Shown here in pieces: positions 17,000 through 24,711 of a stretch of DNA of 64,000 nucleotides (within the stretch, counting starts at the first letter, position 1; every line of letters starts with the position of its first letter). The position numbers were made by a program, and so were the translations under genes. The notes beneath the pieces are model-generated. The model was not told the DNA's origin and made no database searches. It saw only the letters and a program-made list of their open reading frames with translations. The DNA comes from Janthinobacterium aquaticum (GTDB taxonomy: Bacteria; Pseudomonadota; Gammaproteobacteria; Burkholderiales; Burkholderiaceae_D). The DNA lies in contig NZ_WFLK01000001.1 of the NCBI RefSeq assembly GCF_009208565.1, positions 434,001 through 498,000 on the forward strand. The letters are read 5' to 3'.

Positions 17000-18802
17000 A
17001 TGAACGATCAAACGTTGGACCAGCGCCTGGCCGGCACGCTCGAACAGCTCGAAGGCGCGCTGCGCAGCAGCGACAGCGCCGCCGCAGCAAACCTGTTTGA
17101 AGAAGACGGCTGCTGGCGCGACCTGGTACTATTTACCTGGAACCTGAAAACCCTGGAAGGCCGCGCGCAGATTGCCGCCATGCTGGACGCCCAGCTGGGT
17201 GCGGCGCAGCCAATCACGATCCGCATGGCAGAAGGCGAGCCGGCAAGCGAGAGCGGTGGCGTGCTGCAGGGCTGGATCAGCGTCGAGACTGCTGTGGCGC
17301 GCGGCGTGGGTTTTATCCGCATCCGCGACGGCAGGATCTGGACGCTGCTCACCACCATGAGCGAACTGAAAGGCTTTGAAGAAGCGCGCGGCAAGCGCCG
17401 CCCGATGGGCGCCGAACATGGCGCCCACACCCATCGCACGACTTGGCTGGAGCGGCGCGAAAACGAGGCGAAGGAACTCGGTTACGAACGCCAGCCTTAC
17501 TGCGTGATTATCGGCGGCGGCCAGGGCGGCATTGCGCTCGGTGCGCGTCTGCGCCAGCTCGATGTGCCCACCATTATCATCGAGAAAAACGCCCGTCCAG
17601 GCGACAGCTGGCGCAAGCGCTACAAGTCGCTGTGCCTGCATGACCCGGTCTGGTACGACCATATGCCGTATATTCCGTTTCCCGACAACTGGCCCGTCTT
17701 TACGCCCAAGGACAAGGTTGGCGACTGGCTGGAAATGTATACCAAGGTGATGGAGCTGAACTACTGGGGCTCGACCACCTGCGAGTCGGCCAGCTTTGAC
17801 GAGACGAGTGGCGAGTGGACGGTGCAGGTGTTGCGCGATGGCCGGCCGGTCACCCTGAAGCCACGCCAGCTGGTGCTGGCCACCGGCATGTCGGGCAAGG
17901 CCAATCTGCCGACATTCAAGGGCATGGATGTTTTCAAGGGCGAGCAGCAGCACTCCTCGCAGCATCCGGGGCCGGACGCCTATGTTGGCAAGAAGGTGGT
18001 GGTGATCGGCGCCAACAACTCGGCCCACGATATCTGCGCCGCGCTGTGGGAAGCCGGCGTGGACGTGACGATGGTACAGCGCTCGTCAACCCATATCGTC
18101 AAGTCCGATTCGCTGATGGAGCTGGCGCTGGGTGATTTGTATTCGGAGCGCGCGCTGGCCGCCGGCATGACCACCGCCAAGGCCGACCTGACGTTTGCCT
18201 CGATTCCGTACAAGCTGCTGGCCGACTTTCAAAAGCCGGTATTCAAGGCGATCCGCGAACGCGATGCGGCGTTTTATGCACGTCTGCAAGAAAGCGGCTT
18301 CATGCTCGACTTCGGCGACGACGACTCGGGCCTGTTCATGAAATACCTGCGCCGCGGCTCAGGCTACTATATCGATGTAGGCGCCTCCGAACTGATAGCC
18401 TCGGGCAAGATCAAGCTTAAAAGCGGGGTCGGCGTCAGCGAGCTCAAAGAGCATTCGGTGGTATTGACCGACGGCACCGAGCTGCCGGCCGACCTGGTGG
18501 TCTACGCCACCGGCTATGGCTCGATGAACGGCTGGGCCGCCGACCTGATTTCGCCGGAAGTGGCCGACAAGGTCGGCAAGGTATGGGGACTCGGTTCAGC
18601 GACGACCAAGGACCCGGGCCCGTGGGAAGGCGAACAGCGCAATATGTGGAAGCCCACGCAACAGCAGGCGCTGTGGTTCCATGGCGGCAATTTGCACCAG
18701 TCGCGCCATTATTCGCAGTATCTGTCGCTGCAACTGAAGGCGCGCATGGAAGGACTCGCGACGCCCGTGTATGGCTTGCAGCCAGTGCATCATCTGGGCT
18801 GA
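17000..18802 (+). CDS. Flavin-containing monooxygenase with N-terminal SnoaL/NTF2-like domain
   Basis: 600-residue FAD- and NAD(P)H-dependent oxygenase. Residues 1-140 resemble the NTF2/SnoaL fold (LRSSDSAAAANLFEEDGCWRDLVLFTWNLKT). The FAD Rossmann motif IIGGGQGGIALGARL is at about residue 168, the second nucleotide motif VVVIGANNSAHDICAALWEAG near 333, and the ATGY motif (VVYATGYGSMN) near 500. The likely reaction is oxygenation of a nucleophilic or carbonyl substrate; the substrate is not evident. The start has GAGGAG nearby. It is transcribed in the same direction as the AAA+-less regulator and ends in a shared bidirectional terminator. Confidence 0.88.
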   Translation: MNDQTLDQRLAGTLEQLEGALRSSDSAAAANLFEEDGCWRDLVLFTWNLKTLEGRAQIAAMLDAQLGAAQPITIRMAEGEPASESGGVLQGWISVETAVARGVGFIRIRDGRIWTLLTTMSELKGFEEARGKRRPMGAEHGAHTHRTTWLERRENEAKELGYERQPYCVIIGGGQGGIALGARLRQLDVPTIIIEKNARPGDSWRKRYKSLCLHDPVWYDHMPYIPFPDNWPVFTPKDKVGDWLEMYTKVMELNYWGSTTCESASFDETSGEWTVQVLRDGRPVTLKPRQLVLATGMSGKANLPTFKGMDVFKGEQQHSSQHPGPDAYVGKKVVVIGANNSAHDICAALWEAGVDVTMVQRSSTHIVKSDSLMELALGDLYSERALAAGMTTAKADLTFASIPYKLLADFQKPVFKAIRERDAAFYARLQESGFMLDFGDDDSGLFMKYLRRGSGYYIDVGASELIASGKIKLKSGVGVSELKEHSVVLTDGTELPADLVVYATGYGSMNGWAADLISPEVADKVGKVWGLGSATTKDPGPWEGEQRNMWKPTQQQALWFHGGNLHQSRHYSQYLSLQLKARMEGLATPVYGLQPVHHLG

Positions 18803-18807
18803 AATAG

Positions 18808-18836
18808 AAAAGGCGGATCGTGCAGATCCGCCTTTT
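18808..18836. terminator. Bidirectional terminator between the monooxygenase and yceI genes
   Basis: AAAAGGCGGATC-GTGCA-GATCCGCCTTTT is a perfect 12-bp inverted repeat with a 5-base loop. With A-run, GC stem and T-run in symmetric order it can stop transcripts from both convergent genes. Confidence 0.9.
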
Positions 18837-18878
18837 GCTGTTACCGACGCGAGCAGGCTGCTGCCTGCCCCACAAACA

Positions 18879-19445
18879 TTATTGCTTGATCGCTTCGATC
18901 GCGAACGTCAGTTGCACTTCATCGCTGACTGCTGGTGCGTATTTGCCTGCGTTAAATTCCGAGCGCTTGATCTGGGCCGTGGCGTTGGCGCCGCAAGCGT
19001 CTTTCTTCAGCATCGGGTGCGGTGCGCAAGTGAACGACGTTACCGTCAGGGTCACTGGCTTGGTCACGCCTTTCAGGGTCAGGTCGCCGTCAACGCTGGT
19101 CAGCTTGTCGCCGGTGAAGTTGAACTTGGTCGACTTGTAGGTGGCCACTGGATACTTGGTGGTGTCGAGGAAGTCTTCGCCCTGGATATGGCCGTTGAAC
19201 AGGGTCGAACCGGTGTCCACCGATTTGGTGTCGATCAGCACTTCAACCGAGCCGGTCTTGGCAGCGCGGTCCAGCGTGATTTTGCCGGTGGTGTTGTTGA
19301 AACGGCTTTCCTGATGCGAGAAGCCCATGTGGGTGTAGCCGAAACGCGGGAAGGTGTGGCTGCCATCGATGACATACACTTCCGGAGCGGCAGCGGCGGA
19401 CAGGGAGATACCAGCGGCGGCGATAAAGGCGAGCAGTTTTTTCAT
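18879..19445 (-). CDS. yceI: YceI family periplasmic protein
   Basis: 188-residue exported lipocalin-like protein. The signal peptide MKKLLAFIAAAGISLSAAAA is cleaved before PEVYVIDGSHT. The YceI pattern follows: DGSHTFPRFGYTHMGFS, FNNTTGKITLD, FNGHIQGEDFLDTTKYP, VDGDLTLKGVTKPVTL, and a closing FNAGKYAPAVSDEVQL. The family binds isoprenoids such as polyprenyl pyrophosphate and is often linked to stress or base exposure. The start at 19445 has AGGA 8 bases upstream. It is transcribed away from the heme oxygenase gene. Confidence 0.93.
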   Translation of the reverse strand: MKKLLAFIAAAGISLSAAAAPEVYVIDGSHTFPRFGYTHMGFSHQESRFNNTTGKITLDRAAKTGSVEVLIDTKSVDTGSTLFNGHIQGEDFLDTTKYPVATYKSTKFNFTGDKLTSVDGDLTLKGVTKPVTLTVTSFTCAPHPMLKKDACGANATAQIKRSEFNAGKYAPAVSDEVQLTFAIEAIKQ

Positions 19446-19904
19446 ATTGATTTTCCTGTAAATAAAAATAGGGACCAGCCACAGTGACGGTGTGCCAGGT
19501 AAGCACATCACACTGTCTGGCTACTGTTGCAATGATTATGCATGGCAGGAAGATCGATGTAAAACGGAAAATTTACCTAGTTAGCATCGAAAAAATCGAT
19601 CATCTGCCGCATCGCCTGACAATGCGCCAATGGCAGTGATCAGCAGCAATCAGATTAGCACAGAAATAATCACCAATCTGAATGCGAATGATTCTTGTTA
19701 TTGCGCTTCGCGCTTGCTATCATGCCTGCCTTTCACAAGCTGTTGCCGCCGCAACCATCGGGTACGGCCAACTCCGCCAGCCAGCGGGCCATCCTGGCCG
19801 CGTGCACGCCAGCCCAAGACCTTGCTGACCACATGCCATCGCGCTGCCTCACAAGGGCATGCGCAGCTTTGACCTGATTGATCCATAATAGGGGACCGGA
19901 CACC
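19446..19904. other. 459-base intergenic region between yceI and the heme oxygenase gene
   Basis: No convincing gene was seen here. The region is more AT-rich than its neighbours between about 19560 and 19720 and holds the Fur-like box noted separately. A 51-codon plus-strand frame begins near 19722 but has no good ribosome-binding site or family resemblance. Confidence 0.6.
19684..19702. promoter_or_regulatory. Fur-like box upstream of heme oxygenase
   Basis: GCGAATGATTCTTGTTATT (its complement reads AATAACAAGAATCATTCGC) matches about 14 of 19 positions of the classical Fur consensus GATAATGATAATCATTATC. Its location in front of a heme oxygenase gene, commonly iron-regulated, supports the call; the roughly 200-base distance to the start codon is long. 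Confidence 0.5.
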
Positions 19905-20528
19905 ATGAACGCAGCCACGCACGACACTACCACCTTGACCGCTACCGAGACCGCCCCCCTGCCCCTGCCACGTAGCGCGCGCCTGAAAGCCGATACCATG
20001 GCCACCCACGATGTGCTCGACAAGCGCATCATGGCCAGTGCGCCATTCGAGAACAAGCACAACTATGCGCGTTTTTTGCTGGCGCAATACGCGTTCCTGC
20101 GCGATGTCGATGCGCTGTACGAACATGCGGGCCTGGCCGCCCTGCTGCCGGACCTGGCCGAGCGCCGCCGCTACGCCAGCATTGCGGCCGACCTGCAGGA
20201 CCTGGACACGCCGCTGCCGCCTGCCCCGCTGGCCGCACCGGTTGATACGCAGCTGGACCTGGCCACCGCGCTGGGCTGGCTGTATGTCAGCGAAGGCTCG
20301 AAGCTGGGCGCCGCCATCCTGTACAAATTGGCAGGCAAGATCGGACTCGATGAGCACTTTGGCGCGCGTCACCTGGCCGGCCATCCGGACGGCCGCGCAC
20401 GCCACTGGCGCGACTTTACCAGCGTACTTGATACGGTCGAGCTCGATGCCGATGGCGAGGCGCGCGTGATCGACGGTGCGCGCGCCGCGTTCATGCGCAT
20501 GCATGGCCATGTCGAGGCGCTCGGCTGA
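19905..20528 (+). CDS. Biliverdin-producing heme oxygenase
   Basis: 207-residue cytosolic enzyme that opens heme to biliverdin, CO and iron. It matches the bacterial HemO/BphO type: LKADTMATHDVLDKRIMASAPF near residue 28 supplies the proximal His (THDVLDKRIM). The distal-helix segment is LGWLYVSEGSKLGAAILYKLAGKIG around residues 122-146, with the GSKLGAAIL glycine-rich kink. The ATG at 19905 is preferred because AGGGGA lies about 10 bases upstream. Its stop overlaps the DUF454 start. No bacteriophytochrome gene is adjacent, so iron release is the simpler role. Confidence 0.88.
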   Translation: MNAATHDTTTLTATETAPLPLPRSARLKADTMATHDVLDKRIMASAPFENKHNYARFLLAQYAFLRDVDALYEHAGLAALLPDLAERRRYASIAADLQDLDTPLPPAPLAAPVDTQLDLATALGWLYVSEGSKLGAAILYKLAGKIGLDEHFGARHLAGHPDGRARHWRDFTSVLDTVELDADGEARVIDGARAAFMRMHGHVEALG

Positions 20529-21028
20529 TGACTGAAGGCAAGCTGCCGCCCACCCCGGCTCCCACTCCGGCGCCGCCACCGCTGGTGCGCGAGGCGCATG
20601 GCGCCCGACTGCGCCGCTGGGCCTGGACGGCAGCGGGCATGCTGATGGTGGCGCTGGGCATTATCGGCGCCATGCTGCCCGTGATGCCCACCACCATTTT
20701 CCTGATCCTGGCGCTGGCTTGTTTCAGCCGTGCCTCGCCGCGCCTCGAACACTGGCTGCTGCACCATCCGCGCTTCGGCCATCCGCTGCGCCAGTGGCGC
20801 GAGCACCGCGCCGTCTCGCGCCGCGGCAAGGCGATGGCCGCGCTGGGCATGGCAATCGGCTTTGTCGCCATGTGCCTGGGCCACCCGCCCGTATGGGTGA
20901 TCGTGCTGGTGGGTGCCATCGAAATTGCCGTCCTGATCTATCTGCTGCGCCGGCCCAATGGCCCGGCCGCCCGGCCGCCGTCAGCCGAAGCAGAATCTGC
21001 CCCGGTCGCGCCAGCCGACGCGCCATAA
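20528..21028 (+). CDS. YbaN (DUF454) family inner-membrane protein
   Basis: 166-residue membrane protein. A proline-rich N-terminus is followed by DUF454: WTAAGMLMVALGIIGAMLPVMPTTIFLILALACFSRASPRLEHWL, with the family PVMPTTxFLLLA signature at about residues 50-62, then RFGHPLRQWREHRAVSRRGKAMA and a second hydrophobic pair. The C-terminal tail is Ala/Pro rich. Translation is coupled to heme oxygenase (overlap TGATG). DUF454 genes often neighbour heme or iron genes; biochemical function is unknown. Confidence 0.87.
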   Translation: MTEGKLPPTPAPTPAPPPLVREAHGARLRRWAWTAAGMLMVALGIIGAMLPVMPTTIFLILALACFSRASPRLEHWLLHHPRFGHPLRQWREHRAVSRRGKAMAALGMAIGFVAMCLGHPPVWVIVLVGAIEIAVLIYLLRRPNGPAARPPSAEAESAPVAPADAP

Positions 21029-21163
21029 CGCCTTCCGCTACTGTCACGGCTCCGCTGCCGGTCGCACTACATGCGCCTGCAGGCTTACTCCGCGCGCCAA
21101 ATCTTTGCCGGCGACCTGACGCCTGCCGCATGTCTGACTGAATTTAATTTTCCCAATCTGCAG

Positions 21164-21183
21164 GGCTTGTAATTTTATAAGCC
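21164..21183. repeat. Imperfect palindrome upstream of metNIQ
   Basis: GGCTTGTAA-TT-TTATAAGCC pairs at 8 of 9 positions. It may be a weak terminator for the DUF454 gene or an operator. The rest of the 314-base gap between 21028 and 21343 holds only the metN promoter elements. Confidence 0.4.
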
Positions 21184-21208
21184 GAAATCGCCGCAATAGA
21201 CATTATTC

Positions 21209-21261
21209 GCATATCCAAAGCAAGAATCTGTCGTTGTCCTCATAACGCGTTCAGGTATACT
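21209..21261 (+). promoter_or_regulatory. Promoter of metNIQ
   Basis: A -35 TTGTCC (21234-21239) and a -10 TATACT (21256-21261) are spaced 16 bases apart. A GCATATCC octamer at 21209-21216 lies just upstream and recurs in the ssu divergent promoter region, so it may be a sulfur-regulator half-site. The start codon is about 80 bases downstream. Confidence 0.55.
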
Positions 21262-21342
21262 ACGCAACCGACATGACAGAACGGACGCTGCGCCATCGCG
21301 GCAAGCTGTTCGGCCATGGCTAATAATAAGAGGAATTACCGC

Positions 21343-22149
21343 ATGACCACACCACACCGCCCCCCGGTGATCCGCATCGATGGCGCAAACAAGACGTTTG
21401 CCCTGCCCAAGGGTGCACAGTTCCACGCGGTCAAGGATGCCAGCCTGGATGTGTATGCCGGCGACATTTTCGGCCTGATCGGCAAGAGCGGCGCCGGCAA
21501 GTCCACGCTGCTGCGCCTGATTAACCTGCTCGAGCGTCCCGACAGCGGCACCATTACCGTGGCCGGCCGCGAACTGACCAGCCTGAACAAGAAAGACCTG
21601 CGCGACGCGCGCCAGAATATCGGCATGATCTTCCAGCAGTTCAACCTGCTGCAAAACGCCAGCGTGTTTGACAACGTGGCCTTCCCGCTCAGGATTCATG
21701 GCAGCCACAAAGGCGAGCAGATTGCCGCCCGCGTCGAGGAATGCCTGGCGCTGGTCGGACTGTCCGACAAGCTGCACAGCTACCCGGCGCAACTGTCAGG
21801 CGGCCAGAAGCAGCGCGTGGCCATTGCCCGCGCCCTGGCCAGCCATCCTGACGTGCTGCTGTGCGACGAACCAACGTCGGCTCTGGACGCCGAAACCACG
21901 CGCGCGCTGCTCGATACCCTGCGCGACATCAATGCGCGCCTGGGCGTGACCATCGTGATCGTCAGCCATGAATTGTCGGTGCTGGGCGCCATCTGCAACC
22001 GCGTGGCGGTGGTGGAGTCGGGCGCGATTGCCGAGCAGTTCGAACTGAGCGACACCACCCCGCGCAAGACCGCGCTGGGCCGCGAGCTCGCCTATTACGG
22101 TACCGAAGCGTTTGAAAAGAGCGCCTGGAAGGATGCAGCACATGTTTGA
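21343..22149 (+). CDS. metN: Methionine ABC transporter ATP-binding protein MetN
   Basis: 268-residue ATPase of the MetNIQ importer for methionine and related sulfur compounds. Walker A GKSGAGKSTLLRLIN, signature [36 protein letters not shown] and the switch His (IVSHELSVL) are present. The usual MetN length is near 340; the C-terminal ACT-like regulatory domain that mediates methionine inhibition in E. coli MetN is essentially absent. The start at 21343 has AAGAGG upstream; the ATG at 21316 is poorer. It overlaps metI by 8 bases. Confidence 0.9.
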   Translation: MTTPHRPPVIRIDGANKTFALPKGAQFHAVKDASLDVYAGDIFGLIGKSGAGKSTLLRLINLLERPDSGTITVAGRELTSLNKKDLRDARQNIGMIFQQFNLLQNASVFDNVAFPLRIHGSHKGEQIAARVEECLALVGLSDKLHSYPAQLSGGQKQRVAIARALASHPDVLLCDEPTSALDAETTRALLDTLRDINARLGVTIVIVSHELSVLGAICNRVAVVESGAIAEQFELSDTTPRKTALGRELAYYGTEAFEKSAWKDAAHV

Positions 22150-22816
22150 AGAATCAATCAATAACGTCGTCAACCTGCTGCCCGAAATCTGGGTGGCGCT
22201 GGGCCAGACCATGACCATGCTGGGCATCGGCCTGACCGCTGCGGTGCTGATCGGCGGCCCGCTGGGCATCGTGCTGTTCCTGGTCTCGGAAGGACAGTCG
22301 ATGGAAAACCGTCCGCTGTCGCTGGTGCTGGGCTGGCTGGTCAACACCGTGCGCTCGTTCCCCTTCATTATTTTGCTGGTAGCCCTGACGCCGTTTACCC
22401 GCGTAATTGCCGGCACCTCGATCGGCCCGCTGGCCGCTGCCGTGCCGCTGTCGTTTGCCGCCATTCCCTATCTGGCGCGCCTGGTCGAGCAGAACCTGCG
22501 CGAAGTGCCGCGCGGCGTGATCGAGGCGGCGCACGCCATGGGCGCCTCGGAAATGCAGATCATTTTCCGCGTGCTGCTGGTTGAAGCGCGTTCCGGCCTG
22601 GTGCTGGCGCTGACCGTGCTGTCGATCAGCTTCCTGTCCTATTCGGCCGTGGCCGGCGTGGTCGGCGGCGGCGGTATCGGCGACCTGGCGATTCGCTACG
22701 GTTATTACCGTTTCGAGACCGACATCATGGTCGTCACCGTGGCCATCCTGATCGTGCTGGTACAGATCATCCAGTTTGCCGGCACCCGCATTGCCAAGCG
22801 CCTGGACAAACGTTAA
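22142..22816 (+). CDS. metI: Methionine ABC transporter permease MetI
   Basis: 224-residue inner-membrane permease with five to six helices. The EAA-loop region EVPRGVIEAAHAMGASEMQIIFRVLLVEARSGLVLALTV and the end FLSYSAVAGVVGGGGIGDLAIRYGYYRFETDIM are MetI hallmarks. The start at 22142 has GGAAGG 9 bases before it and overlaps the metN end; an in-frame ATG at 22133 is possible. It works with MetN and either of the two MetQ proteins in this window. Confidence 0.93.
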   Translation: MFEESINNVVNLLPEIWVALGQTMTMLGIGLTAAVLIGGPLGIVLFLVSEGQSMENRPLSLVLGWLVNTVRSFPFIILLVALTPFTRVIAGTSIGPLAAAVPLSFAAIPYLARLVEQNLREVPRGVIEAAHAMGASEMQIIFRVLLVEARSGLVLALTVLSISFLSYSAVAGVVGGGGIGDLAIRYGYYRFETDIMVVTVAILIVLVQIIQFAGTRIAKRLDKR

Positions 22817-22835
22817 TTTCAAAGTAAGGAACATT

Positions 22836-23669
22836 ATGAACACTCTCCGTCGCAACCTGCTGCTGGCCGCTGCCGGCCTGACCCTCGCCTTCTCGGCGCA
22901 CGCCAAGGACCCCAAGGAAATCGTGATCGGCACCAGCGCCGGTCCCTACGGCGACCAGCTGAAAATCGGCATCAAGCCGATCCTGGAAAAACAGGGCTAC
23001 AAGGTCAAAATCGTTGAATTCAACGACTACGTGCAGCCGAACTTCGCGCTGGCCGAAGGATCGCTGGACGCCAACGTGTTCCAGCATATCGTCTACCTGA
23101 ACAAGTTCGCCACCGATAACAAGCTGGCCATCTCGCCGCTGATCACCGTGCCGACCATTCCCATCGCGATGTACAGCACCAAACACAAATCGCTGGCCGA
23201 GATCAAGAATGGCGCCACCATCGCCATGCCGAACGACCCGACCAACCAGGCGCGTGCGCTGGTGGTGCTCGACAAAATGGGCTGGATCAAACTCAAACCG
23301 AATGTCGATCCGCTGCGCGCCTCCGAGCGCGACGTCGCCGACAATTCGAAAAAGCTCAAGCTGGTGCCGCTGGAAGCGGCGCAACTGCCACGCGCGCTGG
23401 CCGACACCGACTACGCATTCATCAACGGCAACTACGCACAGGCGGCCGGTATCAAGCTGACCAGCGCCCTGATTGCCGAAAAAATCTCGGACAGCTACGT
23501 CAACCTGGTGGCAGTGCGCACCGCCGACAAGGGCAAGCCATGGGTCAAAGACCTGGAGGCGGCCTACCGTTCGCGCGCTTTTCTGGACGTGACCAACAAG
23601 AACTTTGCCGGCTACGAGAAAACCGACTACCAGGTCGCAATGGAAAAGGCCGGCACGGCCAAGAAGTAA
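22836..23669 (+). CDS. metQ: Methionine ABC transporter substrate-binding protein MetQ
   Basis: 277-residue periplasmic binding protein of the NlpA/MetQ family. The signal peptide ends near AFSAHAKDPK and has no lipobox Cys, so it should be soluble rather than lipid-anchored. Family blocks: SAGPYGDQLKIGIKPILEKQGYKVKIVEFNDYVQPNFAL, AEGSLDANVFQHIVYL and NDPTNQARAL. AAGGA lies 8 bases before the ATG. It is the last gene of metNIQ and converges with the LysR gene with no gap. A close paralog sits at 33 kb. Confidence 0.94.
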   Translation: MNTLRRNLLLAAAGLTLAFSAHAKDPKEIVIGTSAGPYGDQLKIGIKPILEKQGYKVKIVEFNDYVQPNFALAEGSLDANVFQHIVYLNKFATDNKLAISPLITVPTIPIAMYSTKHKSLAEIKNGATIAMPNDPTNQARALVVLDKMGWIKLKPNVDPLRASERDVADNSKKLKLVPLEAAQLPRALADTDYAFINGNYAQAAGIKLTSALIAEKISDSYVNLVAVRTADKGKPWVKDLEAAYRSRAFLDVTNKNFAGYEKTDYQVAMEKAGTAKK

Positions 23670-24605
23670 TCAACTCTGTGTAAAACCGCCGCGAAACTCG
23701 GCGCGCAGAAAGTCCACATAGGCGCGCGCCGCCCGCGGCAGGTACGGGCTGTAGGCGCGCAGCGCAAACAGGCGCTGGCCAAATGCGCCGATCGGGCGCC
23801 AGCGCGGCAAGACCGTTACCAGCTTGCCGCGCGCCAGATCGGCCTGCGCGCTGAAGTCCGGCAGCAAGGCGATCCCCAGCCCGCTCAGCGCAGCATCGCG
23901 CAGCGCCTCGCTGTTATTGGCTGAAAATCCCCCCTTGACTGCAATGCTGGTGCGCGCGCCAGTGCCACTGGCCGGCACAAAACTCCAGCTGGGCACGTCG
24001 CCACGGCGCAAGTACGTGAGGCAGGCATGGCTGGCCAGGTCGTCGGGCGCCTCCGGTACGCCATGGCGGCGCAGGTAGGCCGGCGTGGCCACCAGCAGCG
24101 AGCGCGTCTCGCACAGGGTCCAGGCGACATGGGTGTCGGGCGCCGTGTCGGCATGGCGGATCGCCAGGTCAAAGCCTTCCTGCGACAAGGAACTCAGGCG
24201 GTCGGTCAATTCCAGTTCGATGCGCACATTCGGATACTGCTGCAGGAAAGCGGCCATGCGCGGCGCCAGCTGCTGGCGCCCCAGCGCCACCGGCGCCGTC
24301 ACGCTCAATACCCCACTGGGCTCGCTAGCCAGGTCGCGCACGCTGGCAAAACACTGTTCGATTTCGCCAAAGGCCGCGCCGGTGGTATCAACCAGCTGCT
24401 GCCCCGCTTCGGTCAGGCGCACGCTGCGCGTGGTGCGCTGGACCAGCGCCACGCCGGCCGCCCGTTCCAGCTCCGCGATGCGCTGGCTCATGGCCGCCTT
24501 GGTCACGCCCAGGCGCTGCGCGGCGGCAGTAAAAGAGCCGGTCACCGCCAGCACGCCCAGCGAGTGAATATGCGACCACAGTCCCGAGATTGGTTTATTT
24601 TCCAT
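23670..24605 (-). CDS. LysR family transcriptional regulator
   Basis: 311-residue LTTR. The N-terminal winged helix is clear: LGVLAVTGSFTAAAQRLGVTKAAMSQRIAELERAAGVALVQRTTRSVRLTEAG. The effector domain follows from residue 90 (GVLSVTAPVALGRQQLAPRMAAFLQQYP) and ends with the CrgA/PA2877-like RALRAY-type closure (RLFALRAYSPYLPRAARAYVDFL). The ATG at 24605 is chosen because the operator-promoter region lies directly upstream. It is divergent from mmsA and probably controls it. The inducer is not evident. Confidence 0.9.
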   Translation of the reverse strand: MENKPISGLWSHIHSLGVLAVTGSFTAAAQRLGVTKAAMSQRIAELERAAGVALVQRTTRSVRLTEAGQQLVDTTGAAFGEIEQCFASVRDLASEPSGVLSVTAPVALGRQQLAPRMAAFLQQYPNVRIELELTDRLSSLSQEGFDLAIRHADTAPDTHVAWTLCETRSLLVATPAYLRRHGVPEAPDDLASHACLTYLRRGDVPSWSFVPASGTGARTSIAVKGGFSANNSEALRDAALSGLGIALLPDFSAQADLARGKLVTVLPRWRPIGAFGQRLFALRAYSPYLPRAARAYVDFLRAEFRGGFTQS

Positions 24606-24607
24606 AC

Positions 24608-24641
24608 CTTGATTGTCAATTATATTGAACAGTGTATCAAG
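24608..24641. promoter_or_regulatory. LysR-type operator between the LysR gene and mmsA
   Basis: CTTGAT (24608-24613) and ATCAAG (24636-24641) flank a partly symmetric core, TGTCAAT-TAT-ATTGAACA. A minus-strand TATAAT (24619-24624), the likely -10 of the LysR gene, lies inside the palindrome, consistent with autorepression plus divergent activation of mmsA. Confidence 0.55.
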
Positions 24642-24711
24642 TTTTATCGTCTTGACCTCGCTGGCCGCCGGTTCCAGAATGGGCACCACTCAAACACCAC
24701 CGGAGACCAGC

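Noticed and set aside
19695..19877. Possible small HemP-like ORF before heme oxygenase
   Set aside because: The translated sequence has no HemP pattern, no good ribosome-binding site, and unusual composition; treated as intergenic.
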